A stretch of 64,000 nucleotides of DNA from Apoda limacodes (GCA_946406115.1 OX291562.1:3564001-3628000), one strand, 5' to 3'; positions 45,313-56,724 are shown, numbered from the stretch's first letter. Program-made: numbers and translations. The notes: a model not told the origin generated them from the sequence alone.

Positions 45313-46815
45313 TCAGCCACCGTGAATTAAAGCTAAATGTTGCTGTTGTATAATAAGTCTTGTAATATGAGAAGATTTTGGCAATATAATAGGATATTTA
45401 GTTGTGAAATCCAGATCAGCGTTACGTAATCTGCCTCCTACATGAAGGATACCCTTTGAGTCTGTAAATGGATAAAGTGAAGACAAACAGCCTTTTACAG
45501 TTTTATCATTGGAAAGACATTTAAGTTCTTCGTTAAAGTAATGGCGTTGGACTCCTCTAATAATGACGGTTAACGCTTCTCTGTATTCCGCATCTGAATT
45601 TTCTTGTAAAGAATTATTTTCCCTTTTACATTTTTTTATAAAGCGCAAAATATGTACCATGACGCACGTAGTTTTGAATACGCTAGAATATTTTTCAAGC
45701 ATTGGGTATATAGTTTCCTTGTCATTAACTGAAAAACTCTTTTCTTCGGTAACATACAAGTTACGAAGAGGGCGTTCAACCTCAGACATATAGAAATTGT
45801 AACTGTCAAAATTTATCAGGTAGTCACGCCCATTCTTCCATAAGGTCTTATTAACAATGTCTTGTGGGTCTGCACCTCTAGAAAGAATGTCTGCAGGATT
45901 AAAAAGCCCGGGCGTAAAATGCCAAGAAATGCTTGGCGTAAGCTTTTTTATTTCCCTAATACGATTGCCTATGTAAGCAGGGACCTTAACAGGTTCTGCA
46001 TTTAGCCATCCTAAAACAATTTTAGAATCGCAAAACAAATTAACAGTAGCTACATTTAATGTAAAGGACACGTGATGTATTAGTTTGGCTAGTAATAACG
46101 CACCATTGAGTTCCAATTTAGGAATGGTCAATTTTGAGTTTAAAGCATTGATTCTTGACTTTGAACAAAGCACTTGACTTAACAGCCGTAAGAATTAGAA
46201 GAAGCGTCGCAATAACCAATTAATTGCGTTTCCTGAGCCTCAACAGTCTGCAAATAACGAGGAATTAAAATAGTGGGCATAGTAGTAAGGTTCGCATAAA
46301 ATTTTTACCATATGTATTTTATTCCTGCTGTCAAAGGTGTGTCCCACTCTAAGTTTTGCTGCCACAATTCTTGTAAAATTAATTTCGCTTTTGTCAGACT
46401 GGACCATCAAACCCCATAGGATCAAAAAGCCTACTAATAGACGATAAAACATTTCTTTTAGTTAGGACTTCAGGCTGCGCATTAATAGCGCGTCCGGCCA
46501 TCTGAAATGCATCGCTCTCAGCATCATATGATAGGCCTAATATTTTAAATATTGACTTGTCTTGATCGAAATTTTTATAGCCCGTTCCTAAACTTTCACG
46601 CGGTACATCTTCAAGCAACTTAGAACAATTAGAAACCCATTTATGGAGCTTAAAGTTTGCCAGTTTAGCTATAGCGCACAACTCATTTTTTAATTGAATA
46701 AGGCCATTTATCGAGTTGCTACCAGACTGTATGTCGTCAACGTACGAATTGTTAGTTATTGCCCCGCTTGCCAGTGAATATTTGTCTTTAAATTGTTTAG
46801 CTAATTCAATCAATT
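45313..46815 (-). pseudogene. BEL/Pao reverse transcriptase C-half and RNase H
   Basis: From 46815 downward the minus strand reads IELAKQFKDKYSL, SYVDDIQSGSNSINGL (RT motif C), LHKWVSNC, FKILGLSYDAESDAF and SSISRLFDPMG (thumb/connection). After a frameshift WQQNLEWDTPL and IGYCDASSNSYG (RNase H, catalytic Asp) follow. A long open frame (46173-45313) then reads LTIPKLELNGALLLAKL, LFCDSKIVLGWL, FTPGLFNPADILSRG and GGRLRNADLDF. The first 125 bp overlap in sequence with the plus-strand RT at 43940-44066. This half supplies precisely what the plus-strand half lacks. Confidence 0.85.
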
Positions 46816-47104
46816 AACAACGTCCTGAACATTGTTCATATTACCTTAATTAAATTACGAACTTAATAAGTATATCTTATCTTAAGATTCTGTAAAATCT
46901 TAACTTAATAATACCTACCCGCTATAATGCCTAATCTAGAACAGGCGATCTTGTCGGCGAAAGACAATTAGTACCATAATACAAGCCCAGCTTAGTTTGG
47001 CATCCAATTGTCTCTCAAGCAGAACATGTATAACTTGCCCTTGTCAAAATATCTCGTTGTACCTTATACTTGTGAGAGAATTAAACCATTTATTTATTTA
47101 TTTA
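46816..47104. other. Unassigned DNA
   Basis: Junction between the BEL/Pao half and the Jockey leader. No recognised motif. Confidence 0.35.
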
Positions 47105-47990
47105 ATAGCCGATTGAGACTCCAACTGTCAGTAGCGATATATAGCTATGTAGATATACCTGCACTTTCGATATATGTCTATATCACCTACTATATGTTAA
47201 CTTTCACTAAGTTTTTGTGTGGGCTAGACATTCCCGAATCGATTTTCGTGTTGTGCGGTCGTGTTCTAGAGCGTCAAGTGCTCTCATTGTGCTCCGTAGA
47301 GTGGTGACTCAGCTGGTGCGCATTCCTTTGTGGTGTTTTGCCTCAGCACTGACTACCTCGTTTCGTCGGTTGCTTTATTGCCCGCGATTCTTGAAAAATC
47401 AGCCTGAGTGTTGAGCGCTGCTCGGTTGTGTGTATTGGCTGGGAAATTGCTTCTCGGCCCGCTCTGAGTGTACTTTCGCGCTTTACAACGCGCCCATAAT
47501 GCGAAGTTTATCGAAGCGATACTGTGTGTTTTTGTGTGTGTGTGTTCTCGTAGTCGCAGAACTACTACGCATAGTGGTGTCCCTTTTCTTGGCTCTTTGA
47601 CTGACGCTGGTTCGCCCGGCCTGAGCCCGGCTTTGGGTGGATCGCTAGTGTAGTATTTCCGCCTCAGCGGTTCGCCAGTCCGCGCATCGATTGCGTTCTA
47701 GTTTGTAAGAAATCTAGTTCCGAGTGCTCAAGGGCTGGTGGGTGAGATCGTATAGCTCTTTTCAGAGTTGCGGTCTACCTTAACGTTTTCTATATAAAAT
47801 TACGTCTCGTTGCTCGAGGGAAAACCTAACGGTGACAATGTAACCCCGGCCGTAGGAGTAGGTGTTAGGTATACATCAAGCAATCCGTAGCACTGCGGGG
47901 CGCTTGGCCACATTTAGGTATTCTTGCTCCTCACCAGTAATGGTGGGGAGTCACTAGGTACACACAATCTACACCCCGGCCACTCTCGCG
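47105..47990 (+). mobile_element. Jockey-type LINE 5' UTR
   Basis: Starts near GCCGATTGAGACTCC; the first 125 bp (CAACTGTCAGTAGCG, GTAGATATACCTGC, TTTTTGTGTGGGCTAGA) recur at 55796-55918, and 47690-47790 recurs on the minus strand at 1-148. Composition is clearly more GC-rich than the flanks. It ends at the ORF1 ATG. Such leaders carry internal promoters in Jockey elements (known for the family; not shown here). Confidence 0.7.
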
Positions 47991-48636
47991 ATGGCCGAAG
48001 TACTCGAAGGCATGTCCCGAGACCAGATAGGGGAGATCATCAAGTTCGTCTTCGTGATCACTCAGATCTGGTCCAAGCCTGCTCTTCCCAGGCTGTGGCT
48101 GCCCTCACTGCTTACGACAATTCCGTGCCCTCTCTGTGTTCGCCGCCGAGGTCCCCTTCTCGCTCTCGCTCTCCCCGCACGCGCTCTCTCTGCCGCGACC
48201 CCCGCTCTCGCGACCCGCGTCTCGCTCGCCGCGCTCTTCGGGCCCCTTGCCAAATCGTCCCCCCACTCTGGTAGCTGACGTGACCCTTTCTCGGTCACTC
48301 GCTACCCCGTCGCCCCCGACCCTAGCCCCCTCAGAGACCGCTGTTCTGTCCCCAGAAGCTGTAATGTCCGCTGAGTTGGCGTTGTCCTCTAATGAAGACG
48401 ACGAAGGCTTCAAAGTGGTTGGCCTGGGGACCAAAAAGGGCAAGAAGCGGAAGAAGACCGCCAAGTCCAAAAAGGCTTCGGCGGCATCAGCTCAGGAGTC
48501 TTCTCCCTCTCCCTCCGATTCTGAGGCTAAACGCCTCAAAGCGCCTAGCGCTTCCCCGTCTCCGGGCACCTCGGCGGCCAGCCCTGAGCCAGACTATAAA
48601 TTGGAAAAAATACCTTTTTCTCGACGTTTCGGATGA
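47991..48636 (+). pseudogene. Jockey LINE ORF1 (gag-like), N-terminal part, frameshifted
   Basis: The ATG at 47991 opens MAEVLEGMSRDQIGEIIKF in one frame, switches to LVQACSSQAVAALTAYDN in a second and to a third frame with a Ser/Pro/Arg-rich low-complexity stretch, then ALSSNEDDEGFKVVGLGTKK and a Lys-rich segment (GKKRKKTAKSKKAS), ending EKIPFSRRFG. Acidic DEGF followed by basic KKGKK is the pattern before the RNA-binding domain of Jockey-type ORF1 proteins, which coat the element RNA. The C-terminal zinc knuckles and ORF2 are missing; sequence after about 48600 is unrelated. The strong Ser/Arg/Pro bias makes several overlapping frames open here by composition. Confidence 0.7.
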
Positions 48637-48937
48637 GTTACACCAGCCTTGGTCATGGGTACACTGGCGGTAAGCGTCATCTTCGGCTTCGAATGGAGGC
48701 TTTGTCATAATCACTACACACAATACTCACGTGCGTTTGTTTATAAAATTCAAGAGGTGTATTTCTCTGTCACCGGATTCCACACAGGCGACACCTTTTA
48801 TCCATCCTCGCGATTAAGGTATTTCAACAAATAACTAAGCGTTTGGTTCCATTTTATTTTTAAATTATCAGGACATATATTAATATAAAAGCCTGTTCAG
48901 TAATTTCAGTGACTTATGATATTAAATATGTTTTAAG
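48637..48937. other. Unassigned DNA
   Basis: No recognised motif. Confidence 0.35.
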
Positions 48938-49592
48938 CCAACCGGCCAAGTGCAAGTAGAACTTTGCACATTAAAGGTTTCGTACCAAATGAAGATTATA
49001 AGCCGTCCAAATGGCAGAATTGTTCATAAGCAGTAGGTGTGTGAATCCCTGCTGTGCTACGCAAACCGCAAAATCAAGTTGGTTGTAATAGGAAAAATGA
49101 GGGAATTTCAAAGAAAAAATCTCATTTATCAATATATTGATATTTGTTAGTTAAATATACATAATAATAAACATTATCACCAAATTCAACTTCATAGGTC
49201 AATTGGAAGTCCAAAAAATTCCCGGTACAAAATTTTGTAAAATAAGCTGATTTTCTTTTTTACTTGACTTTGTTTTTCAATATTTTTTAAAACAAAAATA
49301 CTATATTTATTCACTCAGCGAGCTCTCACCAACGATAGCCCACTCGATGGGTCTTTTTTTAATTTTTTTTGCCCCCTTTAGCAGTATTTAAACATTTATA
49401 AATATTATTTGACAATTTTTATGGCCTTGGGTCAACAAGATGCTTATACTACAAAAATTCGAAGATTGTAGTATATGAATGCAGCTTTAACCGTTTTGGT
49501 TGTAAAACCTGTGTGACAGACGATAGACGGACACGTGAGTGACAACAAATAGAGCTCCGTTTGGACACTTCGGGTACGGAACCCAAAAACAT
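48938..49592 (+). repeat. GTGCGAGTCGG repeat, body type 4
   Basis: Head ACCGGCCAAGTGCAAGTAG and GGTTTCGTACC, a body not shared with types 1-3 (AATGGCAGAATTGTTCATAAG, CCAAATTCAACTTCATAGGTC, GGTCAACAAGATGCTTATAC), a GACAGACGATAGACGG microsatellite remnant, GAGCTCCGTTTGG and tail GGGTACGGAACCCAAAAAC. About 650 bp, non-coding. Confidence 0.7.
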
Positions 49593-50139
49593 CGGGTTTT
49601 AGTTTTACTAAAGCTATTTTAATCTAATTATTCTGTAAATGCTTTGTGTAAACTTTAAAGTTAGAATCTCATATTGAATTTTAGAGTCACTAAACGTCAC
49701 CAGGTGACTTTAGAGTCTCTGAACGTCAACAGGTGACTTAAAAGGATACTTAACAAAATTTTAGCTTGAGAGCACTTAACTTAAACATAACGAAAGTGCT
49801 ATGACTTTATTTCGTGTCAGAAAATGTGATGACCGTATCGTAACTTTACATACTGTAGCATAGTAACTTACGCGTTTACCTTTTATTAGTATTTTAAATT
49901 AAAGAGATTATTTTTAAACTTAACGATAAATTATGTTAAAAGTCTTAACTTTTATCATATTTTTAAAGTTGCATATTATGTTTCTAATAACTGGAATGAA
50001 TGCATATTTTTTGTATTTGTATATTTTGACATACAGAAACACGAACAGGCCTCAAAGTCCCAACATAACAGTGTTCTTTAGGTGTTGGTACTCGAATAGT
50101 ACCAGTAATTCGAATCTATCAGAAAATTTAATTACACTT
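49593..50139. other. Unassigned DNA with a two-copy 29-bp repeat (49683-49740)
   Basis: TAGAGTCACTAAACGTCACC AGGTGACTT recurs as TAGAGTCTCTGAACGTCAAC AGGTGACTT. Otherwise AT-rich and unassigned. Confidence 0.45.
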
Positions 50140-50215
50140 ATTATTTTACCTTTTTAGTGCATCTTTTTGAAGCCGGTTGTTTTTTATGTTAAAAAGTTTT
50201 TTTTTTATCAGAAGT
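50140..50215 (+). repeat. Interspersed repeat end (GAAGCCGGTTG type)
   Basis: GTGCATCTTTTTGAAGCCGG, TTGTTTTTTATGTT and AAAAGTTTTTTTTTTATC: a common 3' end of lepidopteran repeats. Upstream body not identified. Confidence 0.4.
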
Positions 50216-50924
50216 AACATATCTATGATCTTTTCCACACGCTAAATGGTGCTGTAAAATAGATCATTGTAGTCTTTTATAAATCTCTTCCCACACGAAT
50301 GAAAAATCTTTTGATTTGGTGTAAGCGACAAAAAAATATTTCCGAAGCGTATTTAACCGCTACGTTTTTGAAAAACTTTAAATACATTACTAACCTCCTC
50401 TTCCCCTCTGGATTTGGCATTACAGCTGTTATTTTTTCTAATATACTTCGATATATCGATATATACAATCACTATGTCTGTATGTTATGCTTTTTCTGAT
50501 ATGCGATTACGATGAAAAACTGGGATCCTGCAAAAGTACAAATAATGCCTATATTTTATGAGATAAATATGTGAAACAAAGAAAGTAAGCTGTTTATAGT
50601 GTATTTTCTATGTTAAGCAGATTTTTTAATTATACTTTTTAGAAGAATTAATTTATCTGAAAATAATAAAATGGAACTTGGTCTCTTGTGGAAATATTCA
50701 TCCATTGGAAATGATAAACGTAGTGGCATATTTTTTTTTAAATTGTCCGTGGCACGTTATACTGTCGATCCTGACTGTTGTAATTATATGACAGAAGCCA
50801 CTAAATCATATCAGAGGATTTAAGGAGCGGCTTGAAAATTCTGACAGTAGAGGGGTCACAACGTTTGCCATTGGGCCAGCGCGGTGGATAATGGCCTAAG
50901 CCTCCTCTCTCTCTAAGAAGGTGC
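50216..50924. other. Unassigned AT-rich DNA
   Basis: The palindromic word CTTCGATATATCGATATA occurs near 50446. No gene. Confidence 0.4.
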
Positions 50925-51185
50925 CCGTGCTCCTGTATAAATATATTTGGACATTAGACACAGCGCCGTCTGGCCCCAAAGTAAGTAATGCTTGTGGTAT
51001 GGATACCAGACAACGTATACAAATACATATATTACTTTTTTGTGAATACATACATATCATACATAATTATACCCAGACTCAAGACGAACACAAATGTTTA
51101 TTACATAAATGTTTGTCCTGTGTAGGAATCGAACCCACATCCTCTGCACAGCAGTCGGCCACACTACCAACTAGGCTGTGAGGGA
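50925..51185 (-). mobile_element. tRNA-derived SINE, second family, minus strand
   Basis: On the minus strand the head CAGCCTAGTTGGTAGTGTGG (A-box-like, near 51180) and GTGGGTTCGATTCCTACACA (box B, near 51130) resemble a tRNA gene, followed by the body GACAAACATTTATGTAATAA, CTTGAGTCTGGGTATAAT, TATGTATTTGTATACG and CTTTGGGGCCAGACGGCGC. It is unlike the SINEs at 2, 35 and 60 kb. A second copy lies at 56725-56880. It is not a functional tRNA: the cloverleaf stem ends do not close and the body continues. Confidence 0.75.
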
Positions 51186-52282
51186 GTCAACTACCAACTG
51201 TAACTAACAACGGTTGAAGCAACTTGGTCTCTTGACTTGTACCACACGCGTCTCTAAGCGACTCCGCTATCTGCCTGGCACAAGCGCGGATTATAGCAAG
51301 CACCTATTGTTGCTATATTTTTTAAGAGATTTCCTCCTTTAGATCTCCTATTTTTTCGTGAAGAAAATCTATTTAAAAACGTATTTCACTTTTTAGATGA
51401 TACTAAATTGTTTTAATATATATATTTAAACCAATAAACATCCTTATTTTCTCACAAACTGATGAGTTAGCTAAAGCAAAAAAAAGTGTATTTATTTCTA
51501 TACAGTTTTGTAATTCAAGTGAGAAAAAAATGTTTCTCCATTACTGATATTTTTTAACTAAGGTTAGTCCCTGTTTTGTCTGACGACTTCTAGACATAGT
51601 AATTCTTAGCAGTGTGCAGATTAATAAGCTGTTAGGAAATACAGACAACCTAATTGACACACTGATAAAAATTCAACACGAATCCAAATTAATTATTACA
51701 TTAAAAATTAAATACTTGGAATGTATTTAGTTAAAATCATTATTAGTTTGAAGATTGACGGGAAAATCATTCATCTGTATTATGACATAGGTTCAATTCA
51801 GTCTGTTCGTTGGGACTGTCACAGATTTCGATATGAGATAAACAAGACAGTTTTGTACCGGACGTTGAAATCGATAGAACCCACGTGTTTAGTTTATGAT
51901 TTAGCCAATTTGAAGATATCTATTTATAGGGATTGGTTTATTATTAAACTAGAATAGACTGTTGTTATATACATTAAAGTACGTATGTATTTGTAGAATG
52001 TGTTTATGGATATGTATATCGGTATAAATTGATTAATTTTGAAATTTTTAGCTCGTTCAAAAATATTTATATGTGTGAAAACTTTTTTTGATTCATCGAT
52101 ACGTTTGCGAAATATTAAGCTTAAACTGCAGCAGCTTTTTTTTTAAGATATGAGTGTCCTGGGACTTGAAAACCCGAAACCTAGGAGTAGCATATATAAC
52201 GAAATTCAAAGGAAAACTATCATAGCTAAGAAGGCTTTACAACTGAATGAGTAATAGTCGACTAACTCAAAAAATGTAGTCG
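51186..52282. other. AT-rich DNA, nothing recognised
   Basis: The frame at 51721-51957 (78 codons) shows no known domain. No repeat recognised. Confidence 0.4.
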
Positions 52283-52860
52283 AAAAAGTAATTCCATTAA
52301 AAGGTAAACCATCAAAAACATAAATGTGAAATGAGAGCCAAGTTCAATATTAATATATATGCTTTGGATGTTGACTTCAACGACAGAAGAAGTAAGATCT
52401 AAATGGGTGCCAAGATCAATGGTCAGTCCTAAAATTTATTTATAACAACATAAATATCATTTCTTCTTATAACTTAGGATAATATATTGTAGCCTAAGGT
52501 CTGACTTGGCTAGTTCTCATATACGAATTATTATGTTCGATGGCTAGTTTCTACCAGCAAGCCAAATTTTCAGAATAATAAAATAAGAACCGATAAGTAA
52601 CAGGCTTAGAACTTGCGAAGGCTATAATATAATTCGTATATGAGAAACTAGCCAAGTCAGACCTTAGGCTACAATATATTATCCTAACTTATAAGAAGAA
52701 ATGATATTTTATGTTTTTATAAATAAATTTCAGGACTGACCATTGAACTTGGCGCCCATTTAGATCTCACTTCTGTTGTCGTTGAAGTCAGCATCCAAAG
52801 CATAAATCATAATATCGAACTTGGCTCTTGTTTTTGATGGGATTTCATTACTTTTTGTAC
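52283..52860. repeat. Large palindrome (inverted arms about 230-250 bp)
   Basis: 52283-52530 and 52630-52860 are imperfect inverted repeats with a spacer of about 100 bp. Matching blocks from outside in include AAAAAGTAAT, CCATCAAAAACA, GAGCCAAGTTC, TTGACTTCAACGAC, AGATCTAAATGGG, ATGGTCAGTCCT, TATCATTTCTTCTTATAA, TAATATATTGTAGCCTAAGG and GACTTGGCTAGTT. It is non-coding. It could be a foldback/MITE element or a recent inverted duplication. Confidence 0.85.
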
Positions 52861-53429
52861 ATAAATTATTAGTAGATACTTATTTATAACAAAATTTATT
52901 CCAAATGGTTTTTGTTAAACTACTGTATTTTCCTTCGTTTACGACATACATACTCTACTATAGTCTAACGCAACCTATTTGTTTGTTGTATATTACTATA
53001 CTCAAACAAAGAATATGCAATCGAATGGAATAGGCAGCTTCCATCAGGAGGCATAGGAATAATTCGTTGTAAGGTAAGTGTGTTACACACCTGTAATTTT
53101 GTTGTACGACTCATTGTACAAAATACGTAATAAAAAGATAATTATTTGAGACGATTACGGAACAAATTACCTATTATCTATTGAAATCTCAAGAAAAGCA
53201 GTTTGTTACCAATAAGTTCTCTTTCTTAAACTCATTCAGAGTTCAGTATACATACCTACTTATAACTCTTATAACTATACTAAAATTATTATTAATTTTT
53301 GATTTAAACTATTGCCTATACCATACGTACTTACTAAAAGAATTGTAATAATAATATAACCACAAATATATAAGTATTTTTTAGGAAAACCTATGAATTT
53401 CGTAGCATAAATCGCAACCTTATAGGTCA
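52861..53429. other. AT-rich DNA, nothing recognised
   Basis: No motif recognised. Confidence 0.35.
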
Positions 53430-53570
53430 GATATCGAGAGACAACCGGACAGCAAAACAGCGCTAGCGCTTATCAGCGCGGCTGCCACTCGCTCGGACAC
53501 GTTCGCGTCAAGGTTTGCGCTACCACCCTGCTGCTCCAACGTCGCACCGCGCGCCGTGTACCGAAATGCC
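53430..53570. other. GC-rich, CpG-rich island of unknown role
   Basis: Between AT-rich flanks there is a 130-bp stretch with AGCGCTAGCGCTTATCAGCG, GCTGCCACTCGCTCGGAC, GCTGCTCCAACGTCGCACCG and CGCGCGCCGTGTACCG. It has no repeat match elsewhere in the window and no long ORF. In moth genomes such islands often mark 5' exons or promoters, but nothing here proves that. Confidence 0.45.
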
Positions 53571-54269
53571 TATTATTTAATTATTTATAAGTAATGATCT
53601 TACATTATTGATGTGCGCTAAATATTGAAACAATAATTAATACTAAATCCCAGTTAATAACGTAATAAATACGAAAGTCGACTATATTCTTAGTTATAAG
53701 TACTAAAACGGAAATATTTGGATTAAAAACAAATTAACAGTGGTATTCAACTCGTTATATATTCATGTGAAAACCTTAAAATCCACATAAAGACCGGCTG
53801 TCATAAGTTTTGATTGCTGATTCTATTTTCGGTTATGAATTCGAATATTATCATCACTCATGTTTGCCAATATTAGTAGCCTCTTATAGGTTTATTGTGA
53901 ACTCAAAACAATAGATTCTTCCTTTCTGTGGGCATTGCTTAATCTAAATTATATCTTTCGTTGTGCATGCTGCGTAGTTTTTGCAAGTAAACGCGCGCCT
54001 GACGTCGTTGGAATGCGCTTCGCAAAAGTGCTTTAATATAGATTTTTGTAGGTTTTCAGTCAAATATTGTTTTTATTCTATCTAAAGGGAATATGATTAA
54101 GTTCATTTTTATTCAAATATTTTAATAATTTGTCTTTTTAATTCTTAAAACCTTGACGGTCATTAACGTTACGCGCGACCGCTTAAAGTTTAGGTAAAAA
54201 TTTATAATAAAATGATAAAAATTTACGAGTTTCTGATTTATTCCTTTGTATTCACATTATTACCTATCT
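53571..54269. other. Unassigned DNA
   Basis: A smaller GC-rich word cluster (ACGCGCGCCTGACGTCG) at 53990. No coding frame. Confidence 0.35.
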
Positions 54270-54600
54270 GCATGCCAAATTTGAACTTTCTATGTCATCT
54301 GGAAATGGGTTAGAATTTTGATCTATAGGTCAGTCAGTGATATAAAATGACGATTTTTGAACTTTAATATCTAAATAGCCGTTTGAGATGTGCTTATGAA
54401 ATTTGGAGCACATATGTATCTCACAAGTCTAAATATATGAGCCAAATTTGACACATTTATATGAAAAAGTTTTTGAGTTATGAGGGCGTTAAAAGTGGCT
54501 CTAAATGGTTCGTGTAATATTCTGTTACTTGAACTTGGCTTAACACGCTACCGCGTGTCTAGATGAAGTTGGTACTGGTGTAAAACAGATATTAAGAATA
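54270..54600. repeat. Probable interspersed repeat
   Basis: CATGCCAAATTTGAACTTTC, TGATCTATAGGTCAGTCAGTG, AACTTTAATATCTAAATAGCC, AATTTGACACATTTATATG and TTTGAGTTATGAGGGCG read like text common to lepidopteran repeats. No second copy in this window, so support is weak. Confidence 0.4.
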
Positions 54601-55567
54601 AGTTAATGTACCTGTTATCACCGCTGCAAGAATGCAACACAAATTTCATCCAAAAACATTTATATAAAAATGCATAATTTTTGTCATATAATGTTTCGTA
54701 ATAATAAGTTAATATTAAGTATATATTTACACAATAAAAACTATTTTCCTTATAGGGATTAGTTTAGAGTTCAAAAAATGTAATAACAATAAGTGTAAAA
54801 TTGTATTAAGTTAGGTAAAAGTAGAGTAGGTTTGTTTCATTTCCCCTCTTTACTATTTGTTGATTTAAAAAAAAATATTGTGTGAGTACCGACATGTTGT
54901 CGACTTTGTACGCACGACTATCCCCAAAAAAGCGGGAAATTTAGTTTTATATATGTATGTAAAATATATGTCATTTGTTGTGCAAAAATGTACAGAACTA
55001 CTATGTAAATTTCTATATAGACCGTATGTACGGTTATTAAGTTACAGGTGAAAATAGTTAGCGTGTTGTGTATTGTAAATTCTTTCTCCCTCACTCCTCT
55101 GATAATAGACTGCGATAGAGATACAACAGGGATGGGTCTATGGGTAAAAAAGAGAAAGACTGTCTAAAACTTTACCTGGCTAGGGTCATTAAGTCCTTAG
55201 GCTATGCCTAAAATAAGCATTACAGGTTAAGAGCACACCTTTGCCCCTACACGTAGGTATCTATACCGTTACGATAAGTAGTATTAGGGCGCAAATTACG
55301 TGTAAACTTATGAAATACAATAGCTTATAACTCAGCAACCGGGTTACATAGGATAAAGATATATGCATCACTAAATACCCTTCATATGCATCTACCGAGA
55401 TAAATAGGTTTCATACAGAAAACTTAAAGCCCTGAAGTACAGGAGCACAAGGAAAATCCTGAAAACTTGTATCACACATATTTTCATGATTTAACATACT
55501 GACAGACACCAAAAACACGAAAAGGTATGTCCCAACTTTAGGTCCATTTTTTGAAATATACAATTAG
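54601..55567. other. Unassigned DNA
   Basis: CTCCCTCACTCCTCTGATAATAG... GATAGAGATACAAC near 55090 weakly resembles 21688. Nothing else recognised. Confidence 0.35.
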
Positions 55568-55918
55568 TGTAGGCAGAAAGCCCTGAGAGCTAGAATTCCA
55601 GCTCTTCTCTCACTACGGCCTAACCGTAGATGATGGAACATACCACTATACGTCGTTGGAACCGCCTCCGAAAGCTCTATCTTAGGACATCTAAATCGTC
55701 ATTATAGCTCCTACCGTTTGGCTATAAAACCTAAAAATGTAAAACAGCGTTATTTTATAGTCAAGCCGCAAATCGTGTGTCTGTGATGGCAATAGCCGAT
55801 AGAGACCCCCAACTGTCAGTAGCGATTTATAGCTAGGTAGATATACCTACACTTTCGGTATATGTCTATATCGACTACTATATGTTGTCTTTCACTAAGT
55901 TTTTGTGTGGGCTAGATT
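55568..55918 (+). mobile_element. Composite of the 40.3-kb repeat and Jockey 5' leader
   Basis: 55568-55785 matches 40337-40545 (TAGGCAGAAAGCCC, CACTACGGCCTAACCGTAG, AGTCAAGCCGC). Directly adjoining, 55796-55918 matches 47105-47228 (CCCAACTGTCAGTAGCG, TAGATATACCTACACTTTCGG, GTGTGGGCTAGA). Their contiguity here suggests that both are parts of one retroelement leader, broken up at the other two sites. Confidence 0.7.
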
Positions 55919-56489
55919 TTCAGTCACCACAGTAAGTACAATAAGTTAAGTACTAAATCTAGAAGGTTCTATGGAACAACCTCTCCCTCTGATGGGGTTT
56001 TTAATTTTTATTATAAATATAGAACAAATTTTGAATTTGTATTCAGTCAATCAAGAAGCTTCAAGAAGTATCCATCAGATACTAATCTATATTGTTTAAA
56101 GTAAAATATTTGTACATATGTGTTAGAATTAAGTTAGAAGCATAAGTTAAATAAAATCGGTCTGTTGTGTGCATATACGCGTTTTAATATCTCAAGCGCC
56201 TAAGAAGAAACTCCTTGTCACGGGCAAAACCTTGTGCCACAGATATCGAAGGGTCTGTCCGCACAGTATCATGTAACATTTAAGAAAAATAAAATTATAA
56301 CATTCTAAATACTATCACTTACTAAATTAATAACAATATCTACGTTCGAATTCGGGCACGGCGCTTGGCGGTACAGGGTACAAACTTAATAATCTAGTTG
56401 CTCTATCGTAAAAACAGTAACTTATACAAGCTTCAATCTTGCATCGATCGTAGTGTGTGTGAACTCTAAAGTATAACAACAAATAATAA
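55919..56489. other. Unassigned DNA
   Basis: No motif recognised. Confidence 0.35.
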
Positions 56490-56600
56490 AAACCAGCAAA
56501 CCAGTAAATGACGATTACAGCGGCATCTAGCTATCAAGCGAAACAGTAACACGTTTGTTTGTTGGAAACGATATTCAAAGTTAAGCAACGTTGGGCTTTT
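56490..56600 (-). repeat. GTGCGAGTCGG repeat type 2 fragment, minus strand
   Basis: CGAAACAGTAACACGTTTG, TTGGAAACGATATTCAAAG and TTAAGCAACGTTGGGCTT match 24838-24900 and, in reverse, 17865. No ends preserved. Confidence 0.55.
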
Positions 56601-56654
56601 TTTGTTTGTAATTTTTTTTTTGAACAATACACGCAGTCTAAACTAAGCAAAGTT

Positions 56655-56660
56655 TGTCAA

Positions 56661-56698
<38 letters not shown>

Positions 56699-56724
56699 TT
56701 GACATTTATATATATATATATATA
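56655..56724. repeat. (TA)n with perfect 50-bp palindrome
   Basis: TGTCAAATACA-(TA)n-TGTATTTGACA at 56655-56704 is a perfect palindrome extending beyond the (TA)n into unique sequence. A second (TA)n run follows to 56730. Confidence 0.8.

Noticed and set aside
48062..48470. Long minus-strand open frames opposite Jockey ORF1
   Set aside because: The GC-rich, Ser/Arg/Pro-biased composition of the ORF1 region opens several frames on both strands; only the plus frames show family motifs.
51120..51185. tRNA-like sequence (GGTTCGATTCC and TAGTTGGTAGTGTGG on the minus strand)
   Set aside because: Acceptor stem does not close and the sequence continues into a SINE body that recurs at 56.7 kb. It is a tRNA-derived SINE, not a tRNA gene.
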